64,000 nt of DNA from Sialis fuliginosa (Eukaryota > Arthropoda > Insecta > Megaloptera > Sialidae): NCBI GenBank assembly GCA_961205875.1, contig OY540817.1, positions 930,001-994,000 on the forward strand, read 5' to 3'. Under the pieces are notes generated by a model. It saw only the letters and a list, made by a program, of their open reading frames with translations, made no database searches and had not been told where the DNA came from. The translations under genes were made by a program, and so were the position numbers. How positions within the stretch are numbered: position 1 is the stretch's first letter; each line of letters starts with the position of its first letter. Of the stretch, positions 23,124-35,231 are shown piece after piece.

Positions 23124-25320
23124 TAGTCCAGTAATTTTAGATATTAAAACACCTAATCTGGGAAAAAAATAGCAGATAGCTGAATTTTTGTATACACCTT
23201 CGTTATAGTGTTATAAATAACGTTTAAAAAGTCCCCAAAGATATCGCGCCGGCGTTGCGAGATATTGAAGGTCTAACGTGACGAAAAACGGTTATTCGTG
23301 AATATCTCACTTCCTATGACTCGGAGGTCAATGGGGGTTATTATATAAAAAGTGTATTATTAAATTCTTAAGAAAAAAGGTTCTTTCCATTTTTTTTTTT
23401 TAAAACAACCGTTATCGTGATAGAGCGCGGAGAAAGTATGGCTATATATTTGCATACGGTATGACGCACTCTATGGCAATTGACTATTTACATATGACTA
23501 TTTCTACGTGAAAAAATTACAGGACAAAAATTAAAGAGTAGCAAATAATCTATAAGGTGTGTCATTTGGATATATTAAAAAAACATTTTTAATCAATTTT
23601 AATCACATTTAGTAGAACTACAAAGAGCGATTTATGAGATATTACCATTCTTGTTCAATTTTGTGTTCAAAATCTACACCTAAGCTTTTGTAAAGTTATT
23701 TAATGGTTCTACTAAAATAAGCTTTGGACATATTGAGTAGAAAAGAGAGAAAAAATGTGTTAAATTGACCTGCATTTAACAATAGGTATACGTCAAAAAT
23801 TAAAATTTCGAAAAAAAATTATTTTATTATAAAATCCACCCTTTTTTAAATGTTATGTGTACTTATGTTATAAATATGACTAAATAGTAAAATTATAAAT
23901 ATTTTTGGGCTAAAAACATGTTTTTTATTATTTTTTTGCTAGAAAAACTTCTATTCATATTACCGCAGGATCTCTTGATAGCTCCTATTTGATATGCAAA
24001 CGTTCAAATTAAAAAAAAAATTAAAAATAGATTCGCCATAAAATTTTGAATAATAAACAATACATTATATTTTACTTAATTTTATATTGTCCGTGTAATG
24101 GGAAGCCAAAATCAACGAATATTGGACGATAACAAAAAAATTGGTGTCCGCGGGATTCTTTTTTGTTTTATAAAATAAGGACTGCATCGAGATAGGAACA
24201 TGAAATTCGGTATTATTGTACATCAAACTCTCCTCTTCAAAAGCATATGTGGCGGCACTCTCAATTCTTATTTGGCCCCAGTTTTATAAAACAAAAAAGA
24301 ATCGCGTGGACACCAATTTTCTTGTTATCGTCCAATATTTGTTGATTTTAACTTCCCATTACACGGAAAATATAAAATTTAGTAAAAAATAATTGATTGT
24401 TTATTATTCAAAATTTTATAGCGAATCTATTTTTATTTATTTTTTTTAATTTGAAGGCTTGCATATCAAATAGGAGCAATCAAGAGATCCTGCATATGAA
24501 TAGAAGTTTTTCTAGCAAAAAAATAATAAAAAAACATGTTTGTAGCCCAAAAATATTTATAATTTTACTGTTTAGTCATATTTATAACATAAGTACACAT
24601 AAAACTTTAAAAAGGGTGCATTTTATAATAAAACTATTTTTTTTTCGATTGTTTAATTTTTGGCGTATCTATCGTTAAATGCAGGCCAATTTAACACATT
24701 TTTTCTCTCTTTTCTACTCAATATGTCCTAAGCTTACTTTAGTAGAACCATTAAATAACTTTGCAAAAGCTTAAGTGTAGATTTTCAACACAAAATTGAA
24801 CAAATTGGTAATTTTTCATAAATCACTATGTTTGTAGTTCTACTAAATGTGACTAAAATTGATTAAAAATGTTTTTTTAATATATCCGAATGACACACCT
24901 TATAGATTATTTGCTACTCTTTAATTTTTGTCCTGTAATTTTTTCACGTAGAAATAGTCATATGCAAATAGTCAATTGCCATAGAGTGCGTCATACCGTA
25001 TGCAAATATATAGCCATACTTTATCCGCGCTCTACCACGATAACGGTTGTTTTTTAAAAAAAAATGGAAAGAACCTTTTTTCTTAAGAATTTAATAATAC
25101 ACTTTTTATATAATAACCCCCATTGACCTCCGAGTCATAGGAAGTGAGATATTCACGAATAACCGTTTTTCGTCACGTTAGTCCTTCAATATCTCGCAAC
25201 GCCGGCGCGATATCTTTGGGGACTTTTTACACGTTATTTATAACACTGTAACGAAGGTGTATACAAAAATTCAGCTATCTGCTATTTTTTTCGTAGTTGA
25301 AATCTAAAATTACTGGACTA
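23124..25320. mobile_element. TAGTCCAGT foldback, 2197 bp
   Basis: The terminus is TAGTCCAGTAATTTTAGAT, and TAT is duplicated on both sides (23121-23123 and 25321-25323). Arms of about 1050 bp meet near 24222 with a ~100 bp loop. Open frames inside are inverted copies, so non-coding. A single arm of the same family lies at 26694-26896. Termini match the element at 37345-38636. Confidence 0.8.
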
Positions 25321-25768
25321 TATGTATATACGTGGCATATATGTGCATATCATGTAGAACGTGACTCCTTCAACTTTTAGAATCGCGATATCTCAGGAAT
25401 GGTGATTCTTAGAAAAAAAAGTATAAGGACCATTTTTGTAGATAATTTTAAGATCTATAATTTTTGTCTAGGCTACGTTTTTTATAAAACTTACCGTTTT
25501 CGAAAAAAATCCAAAATATCCTCAAATTTTGACCTTTGACCCTGAATAACTTTTTTAGCACACATGGGATCGATGGGGACTATCGACACTTTATTTCTAA
25601 TGGTGTACCCAAGGTCTCCACCAAAATTTAGCTCTGTCGGAATTTTTGTAATTTGACCACTATTTTTATGACTAATTTGACCGGACTATATAAGGAAATC
25701 TAAGTATTGTTTATCAATACTTCAACAATACGTGTGAATCAGTTAATGTGTAAAAAAATATTCTATTA

Positions 25769-26434
25769 CGAGGGTTGCTATTTATATTTCTTGCCTAATA
25801 ATGAAAAAACGAATATTGGTGATCGAAATTGGTTTTATTATTTTTCAAAATATTCTCCATGAAGATCAATACACTTTTGCATGCGTTTAAACCAATTTTC
25901 AAAGCACTTTTTCCACTCCGATTGAGGTTAGCCTTCTTATGAGCGTTTGTCAGATTATGCGTAAACCAACGCGAACAAATCTTTTATTAGGGCCAAATGA
26001 TCATGCAATATCTTATTGATGACTGTCATACTAATACCCAAAGATAACGCACAGCATCGATGTTTTCTGACACAACAACCGATTTTGGACGACCTTCACG
26101 GAATTCGTCTTAGAGCGAACATTGACCACGATTGAATTCGTTATACGAGTTTTTTTACAGTGCTGTAGGATGGTGCTTTATCACCGTATAAAGAATTAAG
26201 TTCGTCGATACACGCTTGTCTTGAATGTTATAAAAAATAATCGCACGAAAATGTTCACGAGTTAATTCCATTCTTTACCCGAGATGACTTTTTCAAGTAA
26301 CACAAATCGAGGTCAATTTACAAAATGTTCTGAAGAAGGTTATATTCAATAATGTCTAGTTTCCAATGAAAACGACAGATGGCACCTGGTACAATCAATG
26401 CTGCCAAGGCCATAAATATAAATAGCAACCATCG
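25769..26434 (-). mobile_element. mariner-like element, internally deleted, 666 bp
   Basis: Inverted repeats CGAGGGTTGCTATTTATATT and CGATGGTTGCTATTTATATT are flanked by TA (25767-25768, 26435-26436). Minus-strand remnants begin at an ATG near 26271 with MELTREHFRAI, followed by helix-turn-helix-like motifs (KAPSYSTVKN, FREGRPKSVVV) broken by shifts. A second region near 25850-25990 reads FTHNLTNAHK. A full-length mariner is about 1.3 kb, so this copy lost roughly half and is inactive. Confidence 0.75.
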
Positions 26435-26439
26435 TATAA

Positions 26440-26690
26440 TTAGGGGTGTACCGGAGTTCCGGTCCGGCCGGAATTCACGATTTTATTCCGGTTTCGTACG
26501 GAACTAGCAAATTCCGGCCGGACTTGCCGGAATTTTTAAATTTCATTACTACTTTAATAGGTACGTTATTTTTTCAAACCTAAATATAATAATTATGAAA
26601 AAATAACATTTTACAAAATTTTTAATGGACAAAAATCATTTCATAACACAATTACAGTTTTTTAACATTTTGTTCAGCATAAGTATAATT
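26440..26690. repeat. CCGG-rich repeat end
   Basis: Starting at GGGGTGTACCGGAGTTCCGG, about 100 bp is rich in CCGG/TTCCGG motifs in both orientations, unlike the AT-rich surroundings. It may be the end of a hAT-type element. No partner end was found. Confidence 0.35.
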
Positions 26691-26693
26691 GAA

Positions 26694-26896
26694 TCCGAGT
26701 CATAGGAAGCAAGATATTCGCTAATAACCGTTTTTTGTCACGTTAGACCTTCAATATCTCGCAACGCCGGCACGATATCGTTGGGGACTTTTTACACGTT
26801 ATTTATAACACTGTAACGAAGGTGTATACAAAAATTCAGCTAACTGCTATTTTTTCCCCAGATTGGGTGTATTAATATCTAAAATTACTGGACTAT
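26694..26896. mobile_element. Solo arm of the TAGTCCAGT foldback family
   Basis: CCGAGTCATAGGAAGCAAG to ..ATTACTGGACTA repeats the outer ~200 bp of the 25320 end of the 23124-25320 element, and is followed by TAT. It has several base differences, so it is an independent copy. Confidence 0.75.
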
Positions 26897-26930
26897 ATGT
26901 ATAATTAATTAATAGTTTAATCCGTTATAG

Positions 26931-28767
26931 TACGTCTGGTACGTAAAAAAAACCCCTGCACTTTTTGATTGGGGTATGACACTTTCTGTGCTCATATATA
27001 AGGTCAAAAGAAAGATTTTCAGATAGGGAGCCACTTTAAAATCCATGTAGAACACTGTTATATCGGCTATTAAAGATGCCCCTCACCGTTTTTATTAAAT
27101 TGGCTGTATCTCAGCTCCTAGTCATCTGATTTCAATTTTCTTTTCTTTGTTTTAAAGTTCTTATTAAGAAGATTATTTTTTGTCATTATTCATTTTTCTC
27201 TAAATCTTAAGGGTTCCCCACAATTTTCGAAAATCTGAAAATTTTACTTTTCTTACGAACTTAATTTTTATATAACTTTTCTATTGTGCCCAATATCATT
27301 TTTTTACCTCATATAAAAAAGAAATAAATTTTTTTCTGCGTTCCATTGATAACAAAATAATACTGTTTTAATTAACAACTTCTTTGGAAAAAGCGTGTTA
27401 AACTAAGAAAAATAGACTATTTTTGGATCATTCCATGTTAAGTTTACCTTTTATCATATGAAATTTTATGTTGGGATCAATTTTCTCATATGGCATAGTT
27501 AAAAAATTGTAAAATCTGTCATGGATGTCACTGAACTTTCTTATACAATAAAAAAATGTACGTGTATCTACTAATATAAAACAAATAATTTTGGCTTATT
27601 GATGACAGATATCAAAAAATTAATAGAACATAAACTATAGATAATAACGTTCTCTACATTTTTTGTTATAAACATTTCATTCTGTCATGAACTTATTCAA
27701 ATAAAATGGAAAAAAATTAAAAATATAATTAAAAAGATTTTTTTTTAATTGGTAAGAGATACAAAAAAACTAATGGTACATAAACTATAGAAAATAACGT
27801 ACTCTACAACTTTTATTTCAATGATTTCTTTCTGCTTTAAACCATTTCAAATATAATTGAAAAAAACTATTATAACCTCAAAAACTTTTTTTTGGAGAAA
27901 TTGAACATCACATAAATTATAAATAATAATATTCTAAACAAATTTTTCTTTAAACATTTTCTTCCAACATGTACCGTTTCAGAAATAATTCGAATAATTA
28001 TAAAAATTACAAGAGAAACATCCGTTTCCGGTTTTAAAAAATCAGGTTTTCTTTCTTAAAACAAATTAATCCTAAATTTAAAATTTTATCCCTCTATGTA
28101 CTGTCATTTTTGAGTTACAGCGTTTACAGACAAACAGATACACAGACAGACAGACATGATGACTAAAATAGTCAGAATTGATTCAGGGAAGGTATAAATG
28201 GACATTTCCATCAAAATCTTGAATCCGAGAAACCAATACAGGTAAACTTGACAGGGAATGATCCAAAAATAATCTATTTTTCTTAGTTTAACACGCTATT
28301 TCCAAAGAAGTTGTAAATTAAAACAATATTATCTTGTTATTAATGGAACGCAGAAAAAAATGTCTTTCTTTTTTATATGAGGTAAAAAAATGATATTGGG
28401 CACAATAAAAAAGTTATATAACAATTAAGTTTGTAAGAAAAGTGAAATCTTCAGATTTCGGAAAATTGTGGGGAACCCTTAAGATTTAGAGAAAAATGAA
28501 TAATGACAAAAAATAATCTTCTTAATAAGAACTTCAAAACAAACAAAAGAAAATTGAAATCAGATGACTAGGAGCTGAGATACAGCCAATTTAATAAAAA
28601 CGGTGGGGGCCATCTTTAATAGCCGATATAACAGTGTTCTACATGGATTTTAAAGTGGCTCCCTATCTGAAAATCTTTCTTTTGACCTTATGTATGAGCA
28701 CAGAAAGTGGCATACCTCAATCAAAAAGTGCAGCGTTTTGGCTTTATTTGCCACGAACCAGACGTAC
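26931..28767. mobile_element. Foldback element GTACGTCTGGT, ~1837 bp
   Basis: Ends GTACGTCTGGTACGTAAAA and the inverse of GTACGTCTGGTTCGTGGCA are flanked by TA. Arms of ~500 bp surround an ~800 bp centre that includes a (CAGA)n tract at 28140-28160. A single arm of the same family is at 57484-57733. No protein is supported. Confidence 0.7.
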
Positions 28768-29089
28768 TAGTACTATTACTTGCACCAATGACTGAATTAC
28801 AAATTCTGCAATTAAAATGTTTTAATTATGATTATTATCATGATTTTGACAGATACAAACTAAAAACAAATCCTAGACTTTTTTATAAAATTTTTTGGCG
28901 GCATTTCAAAATGCACCAACACTTCTAATTGTCTTGGAATACACTGTATATTTAATATGATTGTTTTAGAGCCGCTGTTTTTCATTTACGCATGCGCGGC
29001 GGCATATGTCAAATATTACGATCTACCAACACCACCTTTATTTACTGTAAAACTATAAATTACTCAATATAAACACTGTTTTTCATTAC

Positions 29090-29191
29090 CTGGAATTCTT
29101 GTTTATAATATACTGAAAATTCATCATTAATTTCACAATCTTGCAGATGGTCGATATCTTCTTTCACGTCTTCTTGTTTTATATGAAACAT
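29090..29191 (-). CDS. Zinc-finger protein, first coding exon
   Basis: An ATG at 29191 opens 34 codons, MFHIKQEDVKEDIDHLQD.., rich in Glu, Asp and Lys with a KQED motif. They end with CAG|GTAATG at 29090/29089 in phase 0. Insect zinc-finger genes often start with such short acidic, sumoylation-motif-bearing exons. Phase 0 matches the acceptor at 20332, giving an 8.76 kb intron filled with transposons. Additional exons between cannot be excluded. Confidence 0.65.
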
Positions 29192-30159
29192 TTTTATATA
29201 CTTTCAATTTTGAAGTTCACTCTAACAATATAAATCAAATTACAACTCTCGACTACGTTACTCAAATAATAGTAACAGATTCACTCAGAACTAACACAAA
29301 GTATTAAACTCAGAAATAGAATACAACAGCGAAAGTTTAACTACATATTATATTAGTTCTCTGATCACGCGTCAATCGTTAGCTGTCAGGTAGATTCAAA
29401 GATGCTACATACCAGTGTTTCTCAACCGGCCGCTGCACAGGCCATAAGCTAAGGGCATGGCGGCCCCGGTAGGTTCGCCAATCCCTAACTACAGCAATGT
29501 TTATATTGTGAAATAGATATTTTGTAGTATTTATTGCAATATACGGAAAATATGGAGAGTCTGTCAAAAACTCTGAAAATCACGTGTTGATGTGTTAGAA
29601 TAGAGTAGAGTATGTTGTATCTATGTTAATATATTATTTAGTGCATAGACAGAAATTCATAAACCTAACCTAACCCTACCTGAAAACGAACCAATCTATC
29701 TGGACTACTCTAACTTAAATTAAATAATTAAATATAATACAGCTAAACGTGACCAGTCGTTTTATAAAATGCGTGATTTATAAAAGTTATTAACACTGAT
29801 CTAGTCACGCATGCGCGTCAACCCTATTCTGAATAACTATATACGTGATTTTTCACAAATCTGACAGAGGACCCCCAGACTCTCCGTATTAGCTCAATAT
29901 ACTTGTGTAGCTTAGAAACAAACTAATGCCTTTTCCACTTTTTGAAGAAAAAAAGTTATTGATGAGGTCTTCTTCCCTTTATTGAATGCAATAAATATAA
30001 TAAATAACATTTTTACAAAACAACTGTTTTCCCTGACAAAACGGCAATGAAAAAGTAAACCTGGTTGCAAAATAGTTCTATTTCTTCCTTGTGTGTAATT
30101 CAAAATAGTTCTATTTAGAGTTAGGCATTCTAGTTGATGACAGAGAGCGCTCCCTTTAG
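29192..30159. other. Upstream region of the zinc-finger gene; no gene seen
   Basis: The putative 5' flank of the zinc-finger gene. A hAT-like terminal motif CAGTGTTTCTCAACCGG occurs at 29412, with no partner found. No coding frame with recognisable motifs is present. Confidence 0.4.
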
Positions 30160-31115
30160 TTCAGTGGTCTTTAATGAACTAGTTCGTTCTTCTAGTTCTT
30201 TTAGTTCATAGAATTTTTTTCCGGACTATACGATAACAATTTATTGATTTAGATATATTGGATTGTTGAACGTGGACGTAGTAGTTGTATGTTTCCTTTG
30301 GGATGCTTTTTTAATGTGAGTCCTCTTGCCTCTTACTTTTAAAAAGCATCCCAAAGGAAACATACAACTACTACGTCCACGTAGTTGTTTCTGGGTAATG
30401 CTAAAAGTAGTTTGAGCTAATAGGTGCAACTTTTTTTCAGATATTTGAGTTCGTTGATAAATCTTACAGCGCCCTCCACCAAGAGAAGAAAGCATTTTTA
30501 AGAAAAAATTTTACTTTTAAAGATTCTCATTTTTTCACGTAGAATACGAATATGCAATAAAAAAAATATAGGTTTCCATTTAAAAAATCAAAGTTGACCT
30601 TGATTTGACTTTAAAAATGGTTTGAAGGTCAACCGCAAGGTCACCATTGTTTGACCCCTTGAAACCAAGTAACTTTTGTTTGAAACGTTTTTCTCAATTT
30701 CACTTACTTTTCGAGATATTTGACTGCGTTGATTAAAATGACTCATCCTGTATATGAAAATATTGGCAACATACATATTTCAATTTAATTAAAATCTGTG
30801 ACATTCTTTTCTGTTGATTATGATAAAATAATATACAAATCACGTGCTTTTAATAGACATATTGCACTCATGTGAACAAAAAAAATCAATATATCTTTAG
30901 TAAAATAAAATTAAAATTGATAATAAAGTATTGCAAACGTAAATTATTAAAGATAAAAATCGTACAATCTCATTTTTAGAACAGTGTATTTGAAGTGTAT
31001 CGTAAACTTTTGAACTAAAAGAGCGGAGCGCATACGAACTAGTTCCTCTAGTTTTCGTGTGGGAGCGCTCTATTGAACTAGTTCTTTGTGAACTCACAAG
31101 TCTAGTTCTATTCCG
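30160..31115. repeat. hAT-like repeat with CTAGTTC-rich ends
   Basis: The ends are rich in GAACTAGTTC motifs: 30160-30215 on the left, and 31030-31110 (inverted) on the right. The right end, from about 30880, is repeated inverted at 35088-35231 plus 36467-36520. A TCATCCTGTAT fragment at 30740-30755 matches 36513-36530 inverted. No coding frame is supported. Confidence 0.5.
30270..30384. repeat. Compact hairpin with ~43 bp arms
   Basis: CGTGGACGTAGTAGTTGTAT..GGATGC is perfectly inverted across a ~28 bp loop, ending ..ACTACTACGTCCACG. The arm pairing is uninterrupted. It lies inside the CTAGTTC repeat. It could be a MITE or a small-RNA precursor; no target duplication is obvious. Confidence 0.6.
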
Positions 31116-32844
31116 TATCTGAATTTGTTAGCATTTTAATAAGATTCATAGCAAATCGTTCTTATTCCTCTTTCGCGCCAATTACGAATTTAGTTTTTTT
31201 CACAACAATTAAATTATAATTTAACTGTTGTGATTAAAATCTTATTATATTGTAGTTATTATGAAAGTAAAAAACACATTAATATATTTGTTTTTTAAAG
31301 GATTAAAGGATAATTTTTAAAAAGCAAATTTTTTACGATTTTTCAGCGAAAAATGATTGGATTTGCCTGATCCAAAGCTCATTCGTAAGCTTGTACTTTC
31401 TAGTTTTTGAATCAAAAACTCAATAATTTTTATCATCTCCTGCCGCTCTGTGCCAAAAATTTTTTAAATAAAATTAAAAATTTTCTTAACAAAAGTTGTT
31501 AATTTAAATATATTTTTTAAGATAAAGTACTAATTGACATATCATTCCATTTAAAAATTTTGAATTATCCCCAATTGAAGTTCTTAATTTTTGATATGTA
31601 GCGTATGACACTTTAAATTATCCGAATCTCAAATAATCATACATCATTAGAAAGTTCATTATTTCTACTTTCAAATAAAAATTTAAAAATAAAATTTCAT
31701 TAACATTTAACGAAACTAGAGCACTTTTAGTAAAACTCTAAAATTTTGAAACAAGTCGCCATATTTTCTAAATAATTGAATGTATGAAAAAAATTTTTTT
31801 ACAAAAGTTTCTTACTTTTTTATGATCTTTAAAATTATCTACTTTTGGATATACCATTCAATTTGATTTTGCTGAGAAACGAGCATGTATCTCTCAAACT
31901 ACCCCCCAAGGGGGAGTTTTAGGGGGTTGAAAATGTTTTCCTGAAATTCTTTAGGGTCGTTATATATAGTAAATTTTTTATCATAAAACTCTATCTTCAA
32001 TAGTTTGGGCGTAAAACATAGTGGACGGGTGGTCTGGAACACAGACTTGTGTTGGGTGAATTATGAATATTTTAAATTTTGAAAATTGCGCCAAACATTT
32101 AATTAAATCTTTGGTAATCTATGTTAACAGTTATGATGGCTGAGACAACCAAGTGCAAAAATATTCATAACTCACCCAACACAAGTCTATATGCATCAAA
32201 TATTAAAAATACATTAATTTATTATAATCAAAATATCGGTATGGAGAACCATACATGACTTCCATGTTCTTTGTAAAATTGTATAAAAATTAAATGGTTA
32301 ACCAATTCCAGGCAATTTATCTAAACACTATCGGTTTTTATTTAAATTGTTGAATAATTAATTACCTTTGGTAGATTCATAAAATAATATAAAAATCACG
32401 TGCTTTTGACAGACATATTGCATTCTTTTAAACAAAAAAATTCAATAATTATTAGTTATTAATGATATATAATAGATAGTTTAGAATTTAGGGTGAGGGG
32501 AGCGCTCTGATAACGACATTTAAATGCAAATATATCGTGACTGAAGAGTTAAAATCAAAAGGTCATTTAACATTTTTTATTGCATTTTAGGAGACCTAAT
32601 ACTTAATGGATTAAGTGAAATTTTTTTTGAATATACTTTTCAGTCTATCGAAAGGGGGTCAAAAAAAAATTTTTTTTTTCAAAAATCTTATCATTTCTGT
32701 TTTTTGGGTTTTCAGTCTTCGTCCGTATACCAAATTTTATCTTAATCTGTCTAAAATTTTTGAGGACAGACGGACGGACATGGCGAAACTATAAGGGCCG
32801 GTGCGATCCTTGAGATGTCAATGGAGCAGACGTCATTCGTGTGA
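31116..32844. other. AT-rich stretch with one inverted repeat; no gene seen
   Basis: An inverted repeat at about 32040-32190 has 30 bp arms containing ACTTGTGTTGGGTGA. A solo R1 end (AATATCGGTATGGAG) lies at 32228-32270. 32690-32790 resembles insect retroelement 3' debris with a GGACGGACGG motif. No coding region is supported. Confidence 0.45.
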
Positions 32845-33465
32845 TGGTGGGCTTCTCGGTGGAAGCTGTGCTGGGCGTCATGAAGATGACGGCGGGCTTC
32901 TCGGTGGAAGCTGTGTTGGGCGTCATTGATATGACGGCGGGCTTCTCGGTGGAAGCTGTGTTGGGCGTCATGAAGATGACGGCGGGCTCCTTGGTGGAAG
33001 TTGTGTTGGGCGTCATGAGTATGACGGCGGGCTTCTCGGTGGAAGCTGTGTTGGGCGTCATTGATATGACGGCGGGCATCTCGGTGGAAGCTGTGCTGGG
33101 CGTCATTGATATGACGGCGGGCTTCTCGGTGGAAGCTGTGCTGGGCGTCATGAAGATGACGGCAGGCTTCTCGGTGGAAGCTGTGTTGGCGTCATGAAGA
33201 TGACGGCGGACTTCTCGGTGGAAGCTGTGTGGGGCGTCATGAAGATGACGGCGGGCTTCTCGGTGGAAACTGTGTTGGGCGTCATGAAGATGACGGCGGG
33301 CTTCTCGGTGGAAGCTGTGTTGGGCGTCATGAAGATGACGGCGTGTTTCGCGGTGAAAGCTGTGTTGGGCGTCATGAAGATGACGGCGTGCTTCGCGGTG
33401 GAAGCTGTGTTGGGCGTCATGAAGATGACGGCGTGCTTCGTGGTGGAAGCGGTGTTGGGCGTCAA
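32845..33465. repeat. GC-rich minisatellite, 45 bp unit
   Basis: About 14 tandem copies of a 45 bp unit (core GGCTTCTCGGTGGAAGCTGTG, GGGCGTCATGAAGATGACG) stand out from the AT-rich window. Because 45 is divisible by three, long frames stay open in several registers on both strands: AGFSVEAVLGVMKMT on plus, MTPNTASTEKPAVIF and DAQHSFHREARRHLH on minus. One shorter unit near 33190 shifts them. A Ser/Thr-rich secreted repeat protein on the minus strand cannot be ruled out, but no signal peptide or splice context supports it. Confidence 0.85.
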
Positions 33466-33559
33466 CGGTCAGAGTTCTTGTCTGAGCGGCAACGGCTTTG
33501 GATCCGGAGACGGCGCTTGTCTTCGGGTGCGTGCCTGTGAATTTGGGCGTCACAGCTGC

Positions 33560-33890
33560 AGCGGGCGTCTCTGGTGAGCGTCAGCGGTCCTCAACGTGAG
33601 GTGACGGCGGCGTCCTTCGGCGGGCGGCAGTGGTCCTCATCGTCAGGCGATGGCGTCTCCTTCGGTGGTCGGCAGTAGTCCTCAACGTGAGGCGGCGGCG
33701 TCCTTCGGCGGGCGGCAGTGGTCCTCAAACGTGAAGCGGTGGGCATCTCCGGGAGTCGGCAGTGGTCCTCAAACGTCCGGTGGTGGACGTCTCCTTCGGC
33801 GGGCGGCAGTGGTCCTCAACGTCAGACGGTGGGCGTCTCCTTCGGCGGCGGCAGTGGTCCTCAACGTCAGGCGGTGGCGTCAGTGGTCTT
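33560..33890. repeat. Second GC-rich minisatellite
   Basis: Imperfect tandem units of roughly 50-60 bp contain GTCCTTCGGCGGGCGGCAG and TGGTCCTCAACGT. They directly follow the 45 bp array through a transition at 33465-33560. All frames are low-complexity, and none is accepted as a gene. Confidence 0.75.
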
Positions 33891-34151
33891 CAACCAGCGA
33901 CACTGGAGTGGTATCTCGATCACCTCTGCTGCCAAGTATTAACTCGGTAGCAGAGTGACAGTTCCGCTACCAGTGGTAGGTAGGGCACTTGACCCTGGAG
34001 TTGACTTTGAGTTAACTGACTTTTTCATAAAAATCGGGAGGCTTTATACAGTCCACGATTGCGCTTCGTTGGTGAGAGCCAACTCGCGACTTCACCCTTC
34101 TCCATTTCATTAAGGAAGGATGAACTGACGTTTTGGCATTCGGATGGCGGT

Positions 34152-34825
34152 TTACCCTGGTTTTGGGTTTTGCCGGCGATCCGTTTGGGCTAGAATCGTC
34201 GGTGAGGTGTCATTCGACAGCTGGAAAGATTCTTCAGTGCGTGGCGGACGAAATTTCATTGTCGGATGAGGGGGGGGGGATATCACACATTTAAGACATG
34301 TAATTAATAATTCTGCTATTCTTACTTTATTCTCCAAATCGTTCCTTGGAGGTTCAGGTTCATTATTGGGTAACGCTACACTTTCCGACTCCTTCAACTT
34401 TTCTCTATATCATTTATCTATTTGATTATTAGCGCTTTTAAATTTAACAGTGATCCTAAAATAAATTTACGGACTTTTATTAAAACTAATCACATTTTTA
34501 TATTTCACAAATCACGTACATTGTTCTCAAAAGCGCTGCTTCAGATTCTGTTATTCGATATTTTAACCTGTTATCTAGCTCTTTGACAATGACAGACCTT
34601 TCATGGACTGCCAACTGCGGTTGATATTCTGCAAAATAGATCATCAACATTATCCAATTCACAACAAAACAATATTCAGTATTGAGTTTCTATATAAACT
34701 GACATACCAGTTGCGACGCCATCTGAATCCAAAATAATTGTCCTCCCAAGCGATCAGGTCCTTGGTTATTTAATATATAATTTACTATTACTTTATCTTC
34801 ATCATCTTTATATGATCTACTCATT
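34152..34825 (-). pseudogene. Rap1/Myb-like domain gene, broken
   Basis: Exon 1 (34825-34709) starts MSRSYKDDEDKVIVNYILNN, then GGQLFWIQMASQL, and ends at a GTATGT donor. Exon 2 (34630 to ~34500, TTTTGCAG acceptor) begins NINRSWQSMK and must shift frame by one base to continue HERSVIVKELDNRL. A third block (34397-34152) is Pro/Glu-rich. The pattern 'acidic helix, GGxxxW..M, RSWQSMK' is that of the Rap1 Myb domain (TERF2IP family), a helix-turn-helix DNA or protein-binding fold. The frameshift suggests a pseudogene or transposon remnant. Insect Rap1 function is not assumed. Confidence 0.5.
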
Positions 34826-35231
34826 TTGATTTTTATAAAAACGTTATATTTAAAAACTTATTGTGTATAATATGTACACCAGTACTGTGAAACAAAATAT
34901 TAATTACTTTACAATAACGATATTATTTAACTTGTGTTTTGTAGGAAATACTAACAATTTATTTGTTGTTGTAAATGATATTTTGAGATGAAGTAATGAT
35001 TAATTAAAATATATACATACTGTATGGCCTGTTATGACCGGTATTATAAACACATAGATAAGTAAATATACATACTGTATAAACACTAGACTTGTATAGT
35101 TCACGAACGGACTAGTTCAAAAGAGCGTTCCCAAACGAGAACTAGACGAACTAGTTCGTATGCGTTCTTAAATTCACTGTTCTAAAATGAGATTGTACGA
35201 TTTTTATGTTTAATAATTTACGTTTTCAATA

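Larger units (their letters stand above)
21461..25688. mobile_element. TAGTCC-type element carrying transposon gene ends, 4228 bp
   Basis: Termini are TAATCCGGTCAAA and the inverse of TAGTCCGGTCAAA, with TAT duplicated on both sides (21458-21460, 25689-25691). Subterminal arms of ~350 bp share GACAGAGCTAAATTTTGG and GAAGGAGTCAC. Between the arms lie the gene fragments at 21960-22824 and a complete second foldback at 23124-25320. I infer an internally deleted autonomous element that later received a relative. Confidence 0.7.
21083..28949. mobile_element. Outermost inverted-repeat pair (TACAGYGTATTCCAAG)
   Basis: TACAGCGTATTCCAAG at 21083 and its inverse ending near 28949 are the outer ends of arms of roughly 180 bp. 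The arms share TAGAAGTGTT, TTTTGAAATGCCG and AAAATT blocks. TA flanks each end. If this was one element, almost its whole interior is later insertions (21461-25688, 25769-26434, 26694-26896, 26931-28767). Two independent copies in opposite orientation is the alternative. Confidence 0.5.

Noticed and set aside
24397-24678. 93-codon frame in the 23124-25320 foldback
   Set aside because: Very AT-rich (Phe, Ile, Lys) and lies in a palindrome arm.
32789-33577. Several overlapping minisatellite frames as genes
   Set aside because: All arise from a 45 bp unit divisible by three; no splice, signal peptide or start supports one over another.
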